A stretch of DNA of 64,000 bases from Nostoc desertorum CM1-VF14 (GCA_019359245.1 JAHHHR010000008.1:124001-188000); one strand, 5' to 3'. Shown: positions 18,230 through 28,327, counted from the stretch's first letter. The notes: generated by a model from the letters alone, not told the origin. A program made the numbers and translations.

Positions 18230-19078
18230 ATGGACATTTTGTTCGCCGTCCTGGCGAGTGTAATAGTCTTTGCTTTGGGTGCATCTATTGGCAGCTTTAT
18301 CAACGTTATTGTTTATCGGCTACCTGCTGGGCTGTCAATTCTTTGGCCGCCTTCTCGTTGTCCCCATTGCTTAAACCAGCTAAAAGCTTATGACAATGTA
18401 CCAGTATTCGGCTGGATTTCATTAAGAGGGCGGTGTCGATATTGCAAAAGCAAAATTTCTGTCCGTTATCCCGTGGTAGAAGGGGTAACGGGCATAATTT
18501 TTTTATTGGTTTTCTTGGTATTTCAAGTTTCGATTTTAACAATAGGCTATTGGGCTTTTTGTAGTTGGTTATTGGCGCTATCGCTCATTGACCTAGATAC
18601 AATGACCCTACCCAATCCACTTACTCAATCGGGTTTAGTGATAGGAATTTTATTCCAAATGATGCTTGGTTATCTACCAGAGGGTAGTTCTGTGGCATTA
18701 GTCAATCACTTTATGATGGCTACAGTAGGAGCAGTATTGGGTTTATGGCTATTTGATGCGATCGGCCTATTAGGTTCAATTGCATTTGGCAAAACTGCAA
18801 TGGGTGCGGGTGACGCTAAGTTAGCAGCCATGATGGGAGCCTGGTTAGGCTGGAAATATTTGCTCTTGGCTAGTTTTATTGCCTGTGCGTTGGGAGCGTT
18901 AATTGGTAGCGGTGTCATTATGCGTAGAAGCAAAGCCACGAGTCACAAGACATCGCCACAAAGGTTAGGACAAAAAATGCCTTTTGGCCCTTTTCTGGCT
19001 TTAGGATCTGTAATTGCTTTATTTAGCGGCGAAGCTATTTTGTCTAGCTACCTGCGGTTATTTTTTCCAGCGTTTTAA
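18230..19078 (+). CDS. pilD: Prepilin peptidase / N-methyltransferase
   Basis: 282 residues. This inner-membrane aspartyl protease cleaves type IV prepilin leaders. The N-terminal domain has GSFINVIVYRLP and two CxxC zinc pairs (CPHC, CRYC). Catalytic aspartates lie in LIDLDTMTLPN and GAGDAKLAAMMGAWLGW. About eight hydrophobic segments are seen and length is normal. The start follows a heptamer repeat with no good Shine-Dalgarno sequence. Confidence 0.93.
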   Translation: MDILFAVLASVIVFALGASIGSFINVIVYRLPAGLSILWPPSRCPHCLNQLKAYDNVPVFGWISLRGRCRYCKSKISVRYPVVEGVTGIIFLLVFLVFQVSILTIGYWAFCSWLLALSLIDLDTMTLPNPLTQSGLVIGILFQMMLGYLPEGSSVALVNHFMMATVGAVLGLWLFDAIGLLGSIAFGKTAMGAGDAKLAAMMGAWLGWKYLLLASFIACALGALIGSGVIMRRSKATSHKTSPQRLGQKMPFGPFLALGSVIALFSGEAILSSYLRLFFPAF

Positions 19079-20062
19079 ACTGGAGTGGGGAATGAGGCAG
19101 GGGAGCAGTGAGCAGGGGAAGAAGCAAGGGAGCAAGAGAGAAGAGTTTTCCCCTCTGCCTCTTTCCCATGCCCCATACCTATTCATAATAAATATTTATA
19201 ATTCGTGACTGTAACCAGCATTACCCCATCTGCCCTTTATATTTTGATAGTATTCAGGTTGTGACTTGTATTACCCTCATGAACTACCCCGTAGTCTACA
19301 CGGACGTAGCTCCCCCAATTCATCAAGAATAGCCCCCAGAACTCCGTAGTTCTATTGGTCTGACATTCCCTCCAAGGGCAGAAGTCCTGGTTCCCAAGGG
19401 CCAAATCTTTTACCCGTAACTCTGCCGTACTACTTCAAAGAAGCAAGCCAGGTGTAGCGTCCCGTAGGGAAGGGTTTTCTTCCAACATATACCTATAAGC
19501 TTGATTTTCGCTTGTGGCATTGATGATCAAGATACTTACTATAATACCCGAAAAATCGGTGATTCCTTATATATCCTGGATGCAATCGCCATCACCCGCT
19601 CACAATACCCACCTTATGAATATATTGTTCGCGTTAGCGTCTGTCTACGACACGCTGCGCGAACGCAGAGAAGGTGGAGACTTCCGAAATCCGTTAACGG
19701 CGATTAAGCGTTGGCAAGCACAACTAGTGAAACAGATGCTGATTGCTCATAACCTAGCAATACGAATCATTGATTTGGGTAGGAGGGAGAAAGCATCTTA
19801 TTTGGAGGTTGGTATTCTCATAGCTTTGTCAGTACGTCCATATAATTAAGTCTGCTGAAAAAAGAGCAAGATACTTGTATTGGTATAAGTATTTTCGTTA
19901 AGCTGGCAACCAAAGATGAAAATTAAGGTCTGAATTGCTTAAAAGCTTAATTTGACGATGTAGCCATTAGTCATTAATAAAAACAAATGACAAAAGGCTA
20001 AAGACAACCCGATACAGCTTGATATGTTTTCGACCTCATGCCCACTTAAAATAAAATAAAAA
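19079..20062. other. Gene-free region of about 980 bp with repeats and decayed sequence
   Basis: No convincing gene. 19085-19165 is a purine-rich stretch (gggagcagtgagcaggggaa) followed by its partial inverse. 19300-19480 is non-repetitive but shows several short hairpins. In reverse it can be read as the end of a frame (GKRFGPWEPGLLPLEG) followed by a structured tail, which recalls the 3' end of an IS605/IS1341-type tnpB without proving it. 19450-19480 and 19625-19680 hold small palindromic repeats. A frame at 19514-19849 spans one of these repeats and is probably not a gene. Confidence 0.4.
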
Positions 20063-21013
20063 ATGGCTAACAACGAAGAATCACGCGGTTTAAAGTCTCT
20101 ATTTGATTGGTTTGCCAATCGACGGAAATCAGGATCTACCAGCCTCGAACGCCAAGAACGCGAAATTGCTGATGGACTGTGGCATAAATGTTCCAAATGT
20201 AGCGTTTTGGCATATACAAAAGACTTGAAAGCGAATCAGATGGTTTGCGCCGAATGTGGTCATCACAATCGGGTAGACAGTGATGAGCGCATCCGTCAAT
20301 TGATAGATAACAATACCTGGAAACCTCTAGACGAGCATTTGCGTCCAACCGATCCGCTAGAATTTCGCGATCGCAAACTCTACAGCGATCGCCTCCGGGA
20401 AACACAAGATAAAATTGGCTTAATAGACGCAGTTAAAACTGGTTTAGGTCAAATCAACGGTTTGCCCATTGCCCTTGGGGTTATGGACTTCCGCTTCATG
20501 GGTGGTAGCATGGGTTCGGTGGTGGGAGAAAGACTCACCCGCATGATTGAGCAAGCCACTCAACGGCGGTATCCTGTAGTTATCGTCTGTACCTCTGGTG
20601 GCGCGAGGATGCAAGAAGGAATGCTTTCTCTGATGCAGATGGCGAAAATTTCCGCAGCCCTACAGCGCCATAAAGACGCACGACTATTATATATTCCTGT
20701 TTTGACCAATCCTACAACGGGCGGCGTTACCGCAAGTTTTGCAATGTTAGGCGATATCATTTTGGCAGAACCCAAGGCAACCATTGGTTTTGCCGGTCGG
20801 CGAGTGATTGAGCAAACCCTACGGGAAAAACTACCCGACGATTTTCAGACTGCTGAAGATTTGCTCCTACACGGTTTTGTTGATGATATCGTACCCCGTA
20901 CCCAATTAAAGAACACCCTAGCCCAGCTGATTGCCCTACACCAGCCTGTACTAACAACACCTCAGATGGTTTTGTGGGAAACAATGTCCTTGACTTCTTC
21001 CGCAGCAGAATAG
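20063..21013 (+). CDS. accD: Acetyl-CoA carboxylase carboxyltransferase subunit beta
   Basis: 316 residues. Beta subunit of the carboxyltransferase that moves CO2 from biotin to acetyl-CoA for fatty-acid synthesis; it partners AccA, which is not in this window. The N-terminal zinc ribbon is CSKCSVLAY...CAECG (Cx2C, then Cx2C, about residues 41-64). The crotonase-like core has [24 protein letters not shown] and [16 protein letters not shown]. Length and start fit the family. Confidence 0.95.
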   Translation: MANNEESRGLKSLFDWFANRRKSGSTSLERQEREIADGLWHKCSKCSVLAYTKDLKANQMVCAECGHHNRVDSDERIRQLIDNNTWKPLDEHLRPTDPLEFRDRKLYSDRLRETQDKIGLIDAVKTGLGQINGLPIALGVMDFRFMGGSMGSVVGERLTRMIEQATQRRYPVVIVCTSGGARMQEGMLSLMQMAKISAALQRHKDARLLYIPVLTNPTTGGVTASFAMLGDIILAEPKATIGFAGRRVIEQTLREKLPDDFQTAEDLLLHGFVDDIVPRTQLKNTLAQLIALHQPVLTTPQMVLWETMSLTSSAAE

Positions 21014-21243
21014 GGCAGGGGGAGACAAGGGAGAAAGTAAAATTTTCTCCCTCTTGTCTTCCTTAGGTAAATCCGAAAAATAAATTATCCAATTTCTGGA
21101 CTTCACTACGAATTTCCCTCCCCCTGCTCCCTGCTCCCTGCTCCCTGCCCCCTGCCTCTATAGCGTACCCCTTTGGGGAAGCAAGCTACGCGTAGCGTCC
21201 CGCAGGGATGGTATATTTTTCTATTTGAAAGTCCCTTACTCCC
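21014..21243. repeat. Intergenic inverted repeat and dispersed palindrome between accD and MFS gene
   Basis: 21023-21062 forms a long imperfect hairpin (agacaagggagaaa with tttctccctcttgtct) that may end both convergent transcripts. 21116-21158 has purine/pyrimidine heptamers (ctccctg repeated). 21165-21208 is a GTACCCCTTTGGGGAAGC-type element, the same family that interrupts the tRNA genes near 42400 and 43430-43585. Confidence 0.65.
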
Positions 21244-22671
21244 TCACCTCTCTGGCTCTTTGACAAAAAGCAGTGGCATAAGCGCTACTAGTCGGAATAG
21301 GCTAGAGAGGGCGAACAACCCCAATAAGCCTCCAAACTGAGCAAATTGGATGATGAAGCTGCCTATAGTTGCGCCCAAAGCACCGCTCCCTCCAGCAACG
21401 GCAGCTGCGATCGCAAAATAGATAGACTGATTTTTAGTTGGTGCGATCGCCAATTGTATATTGTTGTTGCACAAGTCAATCGCCGCCCAAGTACCTCCAG
21501 TCAAAATGTGTAACAGGGGTAACCACAACCAGATATCAAGGCGATTAACACCAATCCCCAGCCAAAGCAGTGGTGTGGCTGCAACCAAAATCCCAATACA
21601 GATAAGAATGGGACGATTGCCTATTTTGTCTGCTAATTTGCCCCACAGGATGAGCATCAGCAAAGTCGCCCCCGCCTGAAGGCTGTTGTAGATAGTTACG
21701 TAGCTCACGTCTAAATCGAGCGTATCGAGCATATAAAGGTTAAAAAACGGACTGCTGAGGTTAACAGCAAGCGCCCAGAAGCTGAAATACAGCAGAAATC
21801 TCAAAAAGTTAGAGTTTTTCCAGATGCTGGAAGCTGGCGCAACAGGTGGGGTCGAATCCTCAACTGAACTCTCCCCTTTGCTCCCTGCTAAGAACTCCCT
21901 TCCCTCTTGTTCAATCTCATTTGTTTGAGGTAACTTGCCATAATAAGTGTTTTGCGACCGCGGATTCATATCCACCTGGAAATATTGACACCCCAATCCC
22001 ACAATCCCAAACACTATCCCTACCAGCAGAACTACCCCATAGCCTTGGAGACTTCCACCATACCAATGTGATACAAATAAACCCGCTATTGGTACGCAAA
22101 TCAAATTTGTGAGGCTAGCAGCACTATTGCGTATCCCAAAATACCTGCCTCGTAATTGCCGAGGAACTATCATTGCTACCCAACTTAGCCATGATGCCGC
22201 TCCTAATCCTCCCAAAAGATTGCTGAATAGGACAATCAAGAGTGTCAATATCACTAACTGGTGAGTATTAATTACTCCCAAGCTTACGCCTGCAATACCG
22301 ATTACTAGAACCAGCCATAGCAGCCGACCAACTCCGTGTGTCCGAAGAGAATATTGAAAACGGCTGGTGCTGCGTTCAGACAAGTAAGCACCCAACGGCT
22401 GAATCAGATTGACCAACATGGGGATGGAACATAGCATCCCAAATACCACTGGACTAGCACCCAATTCCACCAAGAAATTGCTGAGTAAAATCCCGCCAGT
22501 TCCAAGGGAGTAAACTGCTGCTAAGACAGAATCTGTAGTAGAAGCTTTTAAACTAGTGCGAATTGCATCCTTGGGAATTCGAGAGTTTGGAGAAATTGTT
22601 GGTGATGGTAAGGCAATCTGGGGAATTTCTAGACTCAGTGGCGCAGTTGTTTCAACCTGAACAATATCCAT
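21244..22671 (-). CDS. MFS transporter
   Basis: 475 residues with about 11-12 hydrophobic segments in two halves. They are separated by a charged cytoplasmic linker with EIEQEGREFLAGSKGESSVED (about 245-272). The MFS loop 2-3-like pattern is weak (GAYLSERSTSRFQYSLR), and FGIRNSAASLTNLICVPIAG and LWGKLADKIGNRP resemble the family's loops 2/3 and 8/9. Substrate cannot be assigned. A 50-residue N-terminal extension precedes the first helix. Confidence 0.8.
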   Translation of the reverse strand: MDIVQVETTAPLSLEIPQIALPSPTISPNSRIPKDAIRTSLKASTTDSVLAAVYSLGTGGILLSNFLVELGASPVVFGMLCSIPMLVNLIQPLGAYLSERSTSRFQYSLRTHGVGRLLWLVLVIGIAGVSLGVINTHQLVILTLLIVLFSNLLGGLGAASWLSWVAMIVPRQLRGRYFGIRNSAASLTNLICVPIAGLFVSHWYGGSLQGYGVVLLVGIVFGIVGLGCQYFQVDMNPRSQNTYYGKLPQTNEIEQEGREFLAGSKGESSVEDSTPPVAPASSIWKNSNFLRFLLYFSFWALAVNLSSPFFNLYMLDTLDLDVSYVTIYNSLQAGATLLMLILWGKLADKIGNRPILICIGILVAATPLLWLGIGVNRLDIWLWLPLLHILTGGTWAAIDLCNNNIQLAIAPTKNQSIYFAIAAAVAGGSGALGATIGSFIIQFAQFGGLLGLFALSSLFRLVALMPLLFVKEPER

Positions 22672-22860
22672 AATGTATGTTTATGAGTAAAGCATTCTGG
22701 GAGTAATTCGGTTGCAAAGGAACTCAGTATGCTTTTCTAGCATTTTTGATAATTTTTCGTTATTTTAGCTTGTAATTCTAAACAAAAATTTACAATAAGT
22801 AAAATATCACTTCTTGATAACAAAAGGTATAAGTAAAAAGAGAGAGACTCTTATCTGTGT

Positions 22861-23647
22861 GTGATCAAGAAAAGATTATTTAATTTTTTGGGATTGGTAA
22901 TGGCGATCGCTATTATTGCTTGTCAAAGCTTACAATTACCAAGCAAACTTTCAGCATCTACCGCAGTCACCATTAAACTTAGTGGCTGCGAGGTTCTCCT
23001 GTTGAGAAAATACTTTTGAGGCAGGTATTGCAAGACTTTGAGACAAAAGATCCAACTATTAAGGTCAAATATGAGGTGATTTCTGACTAATATGTGGATG
23101 TAATCAAAACTCGTTTAGTTGGGGAAGCTGCGCCTGATGTCTTTTGTCTGGATGCGCTGGAAGCTCCTTTCTTGAGAAGTCAAAATGTCCTAGAACCCTT
23201 AGATGCTTACATTACCCCCGAATTTGACCTAACAGACTTCGAGGATACCTTACTCGACAGTTTCAAATACCAGAATCAGATTTATGGTCTTCCCAAAGAC
23301 TATTCCACTCTTACCCTATTTTATAACAAAAAAGCCTTCGCCGCCGCAGGCTTGAGTAATCCACCAGCTACTTGGGATGAACTACGTAACTACTCGAAGC
23401 AATTGACAGGCAAACTTAACAGATACGGCTTTGGAGAAATTCCCGAATTGGCGCGTCAGGGTTATAAAATTAAAGCTTTTGGTCAAGAGTTTGGGTTGTA
23501 ACCCAAATTATTTCTAGATTTGTAGAGGTGCAAGTCCTTGCGCTCCTAAGTTCGCAAAGCGTTCCGTAGGGATGGGATGTTTTTTTAACTGGAAGTTCCC
23601 TAAAGGCACAGAATGAAGCTAATCAGCAAATTAGAGCGATGGAGTAA
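22861..23647 (+). pseudogene. Decayed sugar ABC transporter substrate-binding protein
   Basis: A GTG at 22861 opens a lipoprotein-like leader (IKKRLFNFLGLVMAIAIIAC), then the frame shifts near 22987, consistent with a 2-bp insertion. The second frame reads VEKILLRQVLQDFETKDPTIK, meets a TAA at 23088-23090, then continues as a MalE/UgpB-type domain (VGEAAPDVFCLDALEAPFL, YGLPKDYSTLTLFYNKKAF, PPATWDELR) to 23501. A palindromic repeat follows (about 23540-23575). A last scrap, LKAQNEANQQIRAME (23600-23647), looks like the normal C-terminus. About half the protein is missing. Permease remnants lie at 26321-27314. Confidence 0.85.
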
Positions 23648-23802
23648 GCAATCTTTCTCAAAATTATCTCAGGCGATCGCTTAACAAGTTTTTCAATTTC
23701 GCTAAGATGCTCATTGCAAACCTTAAACACTCATAGGTAATTATTCAAGTGTTTGTGGCAGATGTTTGAATGTTTTTTATGAATGTCGTAATGTTGACCC
23801 AA

Positions 23803-25116
23803 TTATTTATAGGATTGCAATTTTGAGTTGCCTGAAGAGCTGCGCTTGGTGAGTGAACCAATACCTAATGCACTCAATGCTACTAACATACTCAATATAG
23901 AAGTCGGTTCAGGAACTTTTCTTGTAGTGTCAATCCTCAGGACTTGTCCTTGTCCTGGGCGATCGCCTTTATTTGAAACGTAGATGTCACCATCAGGGCC
24001 AACAGTCAAGGCAGTGGCAGACTCTAACCCATTACCACTCAGCAGCGTTGTCCGAGTTCCATCAGGAGCTATTTGCACTAAAGAAGCATCAGAAACACCT
24101 TTCCACTGTGGTTCATTGCCATACTGTAAAGCATACAAATTACTTTCAGCATCAAAAGCCAAGTCACTCAGTTGGGTAAAACCATCAGCGTAAACTGTAG
24201 TTTCACCGTCACCTTGAACACGAAAAATTCTCGCTTCACCTTCTGGAAAAGGGAAACCAGTGTATTCGCTCACATATATTGCACCATCGGGCCCAAATGT
24301 AACACCTGTAGGTACTGATTGAATTTCAATCTCCTGCGGTGTTTGTCCAGGTGGCGGTGCATCAGGAGGTGCTACTTGCCCTGGCTCAGGAGTAGGGAAA
24401 ATGGGATTAGTAATCTTTTGTGTAGGAAGCACAGTTAGTGACCTTAAATCACTTCCATCAAGCCCCACAGCCAAAACGTTGTTTGCAGCTGCATCAACAA
24501 TATAAGCAGTATCATCATTAATTGTAAAAGCATAGGGATTGCTAGCTATTTCACCACTAACATCAAGCACATCAACCCCATCTGCATTATTGGCGAATTC
24601 GTATTTTGCCAAATCAGCAATACTTTTCAATGAACCTGTTTCCAGGTCTACTTTATAAAGCTGTCCCCAGCTAGGAGAATTTTTTGGAAAATCGGAAATA
24701 GTTGGATTACCACCATACCCAATTAAAATATAAGGATTTCCCAAGCGATCAAATTGGATATCTTGAGGGCCTTCACCTGTATTACCAGTAGGTCTTAATG
24801 CTATTGAAGGTAATCCTGTAATTACACGTTCTTGTTTCCCATCCTTAACTTTAGTTACAGCACCACTTGTACCAGCACATGAAAGCAGACCTTCCAAACT
24901 AGGGCCAGGAATACATCGCCCATTTCCCCCCACGCCTGACTCTGTAATATAGAGACTACCGTCAGGAGCAAAATTCAGACCACGGACATTATCAAGTCCC
25001 TCAGCAACCACACTAAATGACGCAGCTTTTGCTGATTTTATTCCAGAAAAAACCGCAAGACAAATAGTAATAAATATAAAACTAAGGGTAGATTTAGTAA
25101 ATAAAGATAAAGGCAT
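23803..25116 (-). CDS. ScyD/ScyE-family beta-propeller protein with PEP-CTERM anchor
   Basis: 437 residues from the ATG at 25116 (MPLSLFTKST); upstream codons to 25206 are in frame but look non-coding. Signal peptide (about 5-30, ending AKAA). Then NHL/SMP-30-like repeats with the recurring pattern (F.PDG..Y..E), e.g. GLNFAPDGSLYITESGVGG, GVTFGPDGAIYVSEYTG and TVGPDGDIYVSNKGD. The C-terminus has VPEPTSILSMLVALSALGIG, a PEP-CTERM sorting signal followed by a basic tail. ScyD/ScyE is the family name from scytonemin gene clusters, but this isolated gene need not act there. Probably exported. Confidence 0.88.
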   Translation of the reverse strand: MPLSLFTKSTLSFIFITICLAVFSGIKSAKAASFSVVAEGLDNVRGLNFAPDGSLYITESGVGGNGRCIPGPSLEGLLSCAGTSGAVTKVKDGKQERVITGLPSIALRPTGNTGEGPQDIQFDRLGNPYILIGYGGNPTISDFPKNSPSWGQLYKVDLETGSLKSIADLAKYEFANNADGVDVLDVSGEIASNPYAFTINDDTAYIVDAAANNVLAVGLDGSDLRSLTVLPTQKITNPIFPTPEPGQVAPPDAPPPGQTPQEIEIQSVPTGVTFGPDGAIYVSEYTGFPFPEGEARIFRVQGDGETTVYADGFTQLSDLAFDAESNLYALQYGNEPQWKGVSDASLVQIAPDGTRTTLLSGNGLESATALTVGPDGDIYVSNKGDRPGQGQVLRIDTTRKVPEPTSILSMLVALSALGIGSLTKRSSSGNSKLQSYK

Positions 25117-25311
25117 TTGACAATCCAAATAGGGTAGTAGTCTGTCAAAAAATAATTGAGGGGTGGAGACTGTTCGTAGTTTGCGCTGTCTTTCAAAACA
25201 GCGCAAACTACGAACTTAGCAAATCACACTTGACAAAGTAGCAGAGGATCAAAAGTATTTGCGTTAACTGTTGATTGCAAGCTTTAGATATCGAATTTAT
25301 TCCAACTGAGA

Positions 25312-25956
25312 TCATCCAGCAAATCTACGGTAGCGTCGGTGCAAGAGAAAACTGGCTCCAATCAAACCTATGCTAATTAGTGGCGTCATAGTTGTTGGTT
25401 CTGGAACTTCCTGGGGAACTTCGATAAAACCGCTTACTAAAGCCTGACCCTTCAATGTAATAGTTTCTCCTAGAATAACTATGTCCTCTTCTGAGAATAA
25501 TAGTGTGCTTGTAGCGTTTTTGAATATGCCTTCACCATCAGTGATATTTACGACGCCAGAACCTTTAGCCGTCAGATTTTCAAAATTAACTGAAGCACTA
25601 GCATCACTTGTTCCAAATAACTTATTAGTACCGTCACCCAATAGAATGTAGCCTAATGGAAAACCTTGGACGCCAAATACTTCTGGATTGTTGTTAAAAG
25701 TGAGATTTCCATTGGTATCTAGCACGGAGTATGTTAAACCCTCGTATAGTCCTAAATCATATGGAGCATCATCACTCACACCTACTTCAAATACCTTTGA
25801 AATATTGCCTGAGATCGGCTCAATGTTAACTGTTGTGCGATAATTGCCAGTAAATGGATATATGGTTTGCGCTGTTGCTCTCATTACATCTAAGCAAACG
25901 CTAGTGCAGGTGAGAACTAATGGAACTAGACACACCTGGAGTGAGCGAAGGATCAT
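25312..25956 (-). CDS. PEP-CTERM sorting domain protein
   Basis: 214 residues. N-terminal signal peptide (about 5-28), a beta-rich middle (GNLTFNNNPEVFGVQGFPLG, DGEGIFKNATSTLLFSEEDI), and C-terminal VPEPTTMTPLISIGLIGASF followed by LLHRRYRRF. The PEP motif plus helix plus Arg cluster is the exosortase sorting signal. It lies 195 bp upstream of the ScyD/ScyE-like gene on the same strand. Both lie inverted between fragments of a dead sugar transporter. Confidence 0.85.
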   Translation of the reverse strand: MILRSLQVCLVPLVLTCTSVCLDVMRATAQTIYPFTGNYRTTVNIEPISGNISKVFEVGVSDDAPYDLGLYEGLTYSVLDTNGNLTFNNNPEVFGVQGFPLGYILLGDGTNKLFGTSDASASVNFENLTAKGSGVVNITDGEGIFKNATSTLLFSEEDIVILGETITLKGQALVSGFIEVPQEVPEPTTMTPLISIGLIGASFLLHRRYRRFAG

Positions 25957-26320
25957 TTAAAATTTCTAACCTCAGAAACTATTGATTTTGACAACAAGTC
26001 GGATATTCAATTTTCGGAAATATGTTACTTTTGCAAAAGTCTTTCAATTTGCGTAAATCGTGTGAGTTGTTCTCTAGAGAAGACAATCTGAATATTTTGA
26101 AACTAAAAAATTGGCGCAAACAGACTCTACGGCATTAGATTTTACAAGTCTCAAGATGCAGTTGCAATGAATTATCTTTTGATAAAATTGTCAATTTTTT
26201 CTTATTACTGGACTGCCTTTATAAGAAATTTAATAATTCTCACAGGCTTATTTAGAATCGTAGAGAATTCCTCTATCTGAATATTTAGCATCCTAATGAA
26301 AACCGAATATATAATTTTCT
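25957..26320. other. AT-rich intergenic stretch, nothing recognised
   Basis: It holds the upstream region of the minus-strand PEP-CTERM gene and the ragged left edge of the permease remnant. No gene, RNA or clear repeat is seen. Confidence 0.5.
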
Positions 26321-26920
26321 GATTCTGGGATTCGTGGTAAAAACTGGTGGCGCATCTTCTACTTTTTACCCACAGTCACTTCTTCAGGAGTGCTGATGCT
26401 TATCTTCATGTGGATTTATAACACTGATGGGCTATTAAACGATTTTCTTGCTTTTGGTGGGACTACCTACTTATAACTGGTTGGGCGATCCAACTGTTGC
26501 GCTCAAAGGCAGTATGATCCTGAACATTTGGTCAACGGCACCGTTTTTCATGGTGATTTATCTGGCGGCGTTGCAGGATATACCCCAAACACTTTATGAG
26601 GCGGCGAAACTCGATGGTGCAAATGGGTGGCGGCAATTATGTCTACATTACCCTTCCCTTGCTGAAGCCTGTAACCTTCTTTGTGGTGGCAGTGGGGGTG
26701 ATTGGGACTTTTCAACTTTTTGAGCAGTCTTACATCTTTTCTGGCGGTACTGACGGACCAAACAACGCTACCTTAACTGTGGTGCTGCTAATTTAACCAA
26801 ACTGTGTTTCGGAATTTACAAATGGGATATGCAGCTGCGATCGCATTTTTATTAGCAGGAGTGATCATTGCCATCACTTTGATTCAACGGCGACTTTTTG
26901 GAGGCGAAGATTTTCCCTAG
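26321..26920 (+). pseudogene. Remnant of sugar ABC transporter permease (MalF/UgpA type)
   Basis: Pieces in different frames together read as the C-terminal two thirds of a MalF-type permease: NWWRIFYFLPTVTSSGVLML, VGLPTYNWLGDPTVALKGSM, the EAA loop EAAKLDGANGWR, ITLPLLKPVTFFVVAVGVIG, GPNNATLTVVLLI and FRNLQMGYAAAIAFLLAGVI. Frameshifts lie near 26447, 26640 and 26796 (an extra A after ATTTA). The end RRLFGGEDFP at a TAG runs straight into the next permease remnant, which marks a deletion junction. The first third is missing. Confidence 0.85.
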
Positions 26921-27314
26921 CATGGTTAATGCCACTTTTATTTTGATGATGCGGCAGTTTTTTGTTAATTTTCCTAAAGAGCTAGAAGAAGCAACGCAAC
27001 TGGATGGCTTAAATACCTTTGGAATTTTCCGACATATTGTCTTACCTTTAGCAAAACCAGCACTGGCGGCACAGGCAGTTTTTGTATTCGTGGGGAGTTG
27101 GAATAATTTTTTACTACCTAATAGTTATCCTATTTGACCCAGAAATGTTTACTCTCCCCTTAGGGCTGAACGCCTTTAAAGGTCAATACATAGTTATTAC
27201 AACTACATTATTATGGCGGCTTCTATGGTCTTTACCCTACCAGCTTTAGGTATTTACGCCTTTTTTAACCGTTACTTTATTCAAAGCGTTACCTTTACCG
27301 GGAGAAAAGGCTAA
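26916..27314 (+). pseudogene. Remnant of sugar ABC transporter permease (MalG/UgpE type)
   Basis: It starts abruptly at PSMVNATFILMMRQFFVNFP, continues with the EAA loop LEEATQLDGLNTFGIFRHIV and LPLAKPALAAQAVFVFVGSW. After a frameshift near 27125 it reads FDPEMFTLPLGLNAFKGQYI, and after another near 27195, ASMVFTLPALGIYAFFNRYF, ending SVTFTGRKG at the TAA at 27312-27314. The N-terminal half is lost by fusion to the upstream permease. It is part of the same dead operon as 22861-23647. Confidence 0.85.
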
Positions 27315-27487
27315 TAGTCATTTGTCAAAAGTTAAAAATTCTTCCCCCTCTTCCCTTACTCTCCCTACTCCCTCTGCCCTCTTTCCCCCTCCTGATCCCC
27401 AAACAGTATTTTGGGCAACAAATTGCACTCCTAACGTGATATTGGTATTACAGCGACTCAATCTCTATCTATCAGTTAACAAGCATT

Positions 27488-27703
27488 ATGGGTTTTGCAG
27501 ACCTATCGATCGCAGAGATAGCAGCCGACTACAGCATTCCTGTAGAAGAAGTGTTTTCTCTGTGTAACCAACTGGGAATCGCCTACAAACACCAAAAGAC
27601 TCGTTTGGCGTTAGAAGATGCAAAGGCAATTATTTCCCAAATATCGTCTGAAATAGGCCCAAAAGGTACTAGCAGCTTGGTGGGTGATAACGAAGTCACC
27701 TGA
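27488..27703 (+). CDS. Small conserved cyanobacterial protein with IF2-N-like helix bundle
   Basis: 71 residues: MGFADLSIAEIAADYSIPVE, then EVFSLCNQLGIAYKHQKTRL and ALEDAKAIISQI. The pattern (adlsI.eiA.dy.ip.eevf.lc..lgi) resembles the N-terminal DNA/RNA-binding-like helices of IF-2 and occurs in small proteins of cyanobacteria. Function unknown. It precedes psbV by about 130 bp on the same strand. Confidence 0.7.
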   Translation: MGFADLSIAEIAADYSIPVEEVFSLCNQLGIAYKHQKTRLALEDAKAIISQISSEIGPKGTSSLVGDNEVT

Positions 27704-27835
27704 AGGGTTATCTCGGGCTTTGGCTAATCACTGATAGCTAATGATAAAAAACAGTAAGTCATTAGTAATTAGCAGCTTGGAGATTGAGAATCGCTTTCTT
27801 AGCTGTGTTGAGCGTCAAAAATTTTAAGGGGAAAC

Positions 27836-28327
27836 ATGTTTAGAAGACTAATTGGCGTTGTTGTGGTTACTGTTTTACTCTCGTTTCAGTTGCTTGTCGG
27901 TAGCGCGACAGCAGTGGAACTGGACGAAGCTACCCGGACAGTGCCATTAAATGCTCAAGGTGATACCGTTGTACTTAGCCTTAAACAAGTCAAAGAAGGC
28001 AAACGCTTATTTAATTACGCTTGCGCCCAATGTCATGCTGGGGGAGTTACCAAGGTAAACCAGAATGTTGGACTTACTCCAGAGGATCTGGCACTGGCAA
28101 CACCCAACCGTAATAACATTGAAGGCTTGGTGGATTACCTGAAAAATCCCACTACTTACGATGGGGAAGAAGAGATTTCCGAAATCCATCCAAGTATCAA
28201 AAGCGCAGATATTTTCACAGCAATGCGAAATCTGACAGATGATGACTTGGAGGCGATCGCCGGTCATATTCTCTTACAACCTAAAATCGTTGGCACTAAG
28301 TGGGGAGGCGGAAAAATCTATTACTAA
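27836..28327 (+). CDS. psbV: Photosystem II cytochrome c-550
   Basis: 163 residues. Extrinsic lumenal haem protein that stabilises the oxygen-evolving Mn cluster of photosystem II. Signal peptide about 1-26 (cleaved after SATA, mature VELDEATRTVP). Haem motif CAQCH at about residues 63-67. The C-terminus GTKWGGGKIYY is the PsbV hallmark, with the second axial His in SEIHPSIKSADIF. RBS aaGGGGaa just upstream. It leads an electron-carrier cluster with petE and petJ, spaced by several hundred bp each, so they are probably separate transcripts. Confidence 0.97.
   Translation: MFRRLIGVVVVTVLLSFQLLVGSATAVELDEATRTVPLNAQGDTVVLSLKQVKEGKRLFNYACAQCHAGGVTKVNQNVGLTPEDLALATPNRNNIEGLVDYLKNPTTYDGEEEISEIHPSIKSADIFTAMRNLTDDDLEAIAGHILLQPKIVGTKWGGGKIYY

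Noticed and set aside
19514..19849. 111-codon plus-strand open frame between pilD and accD
   Set aside because: It runs through a small palindromic repeat, lacks a ribosome site and resembles no family; another frame overlaps it equally well.
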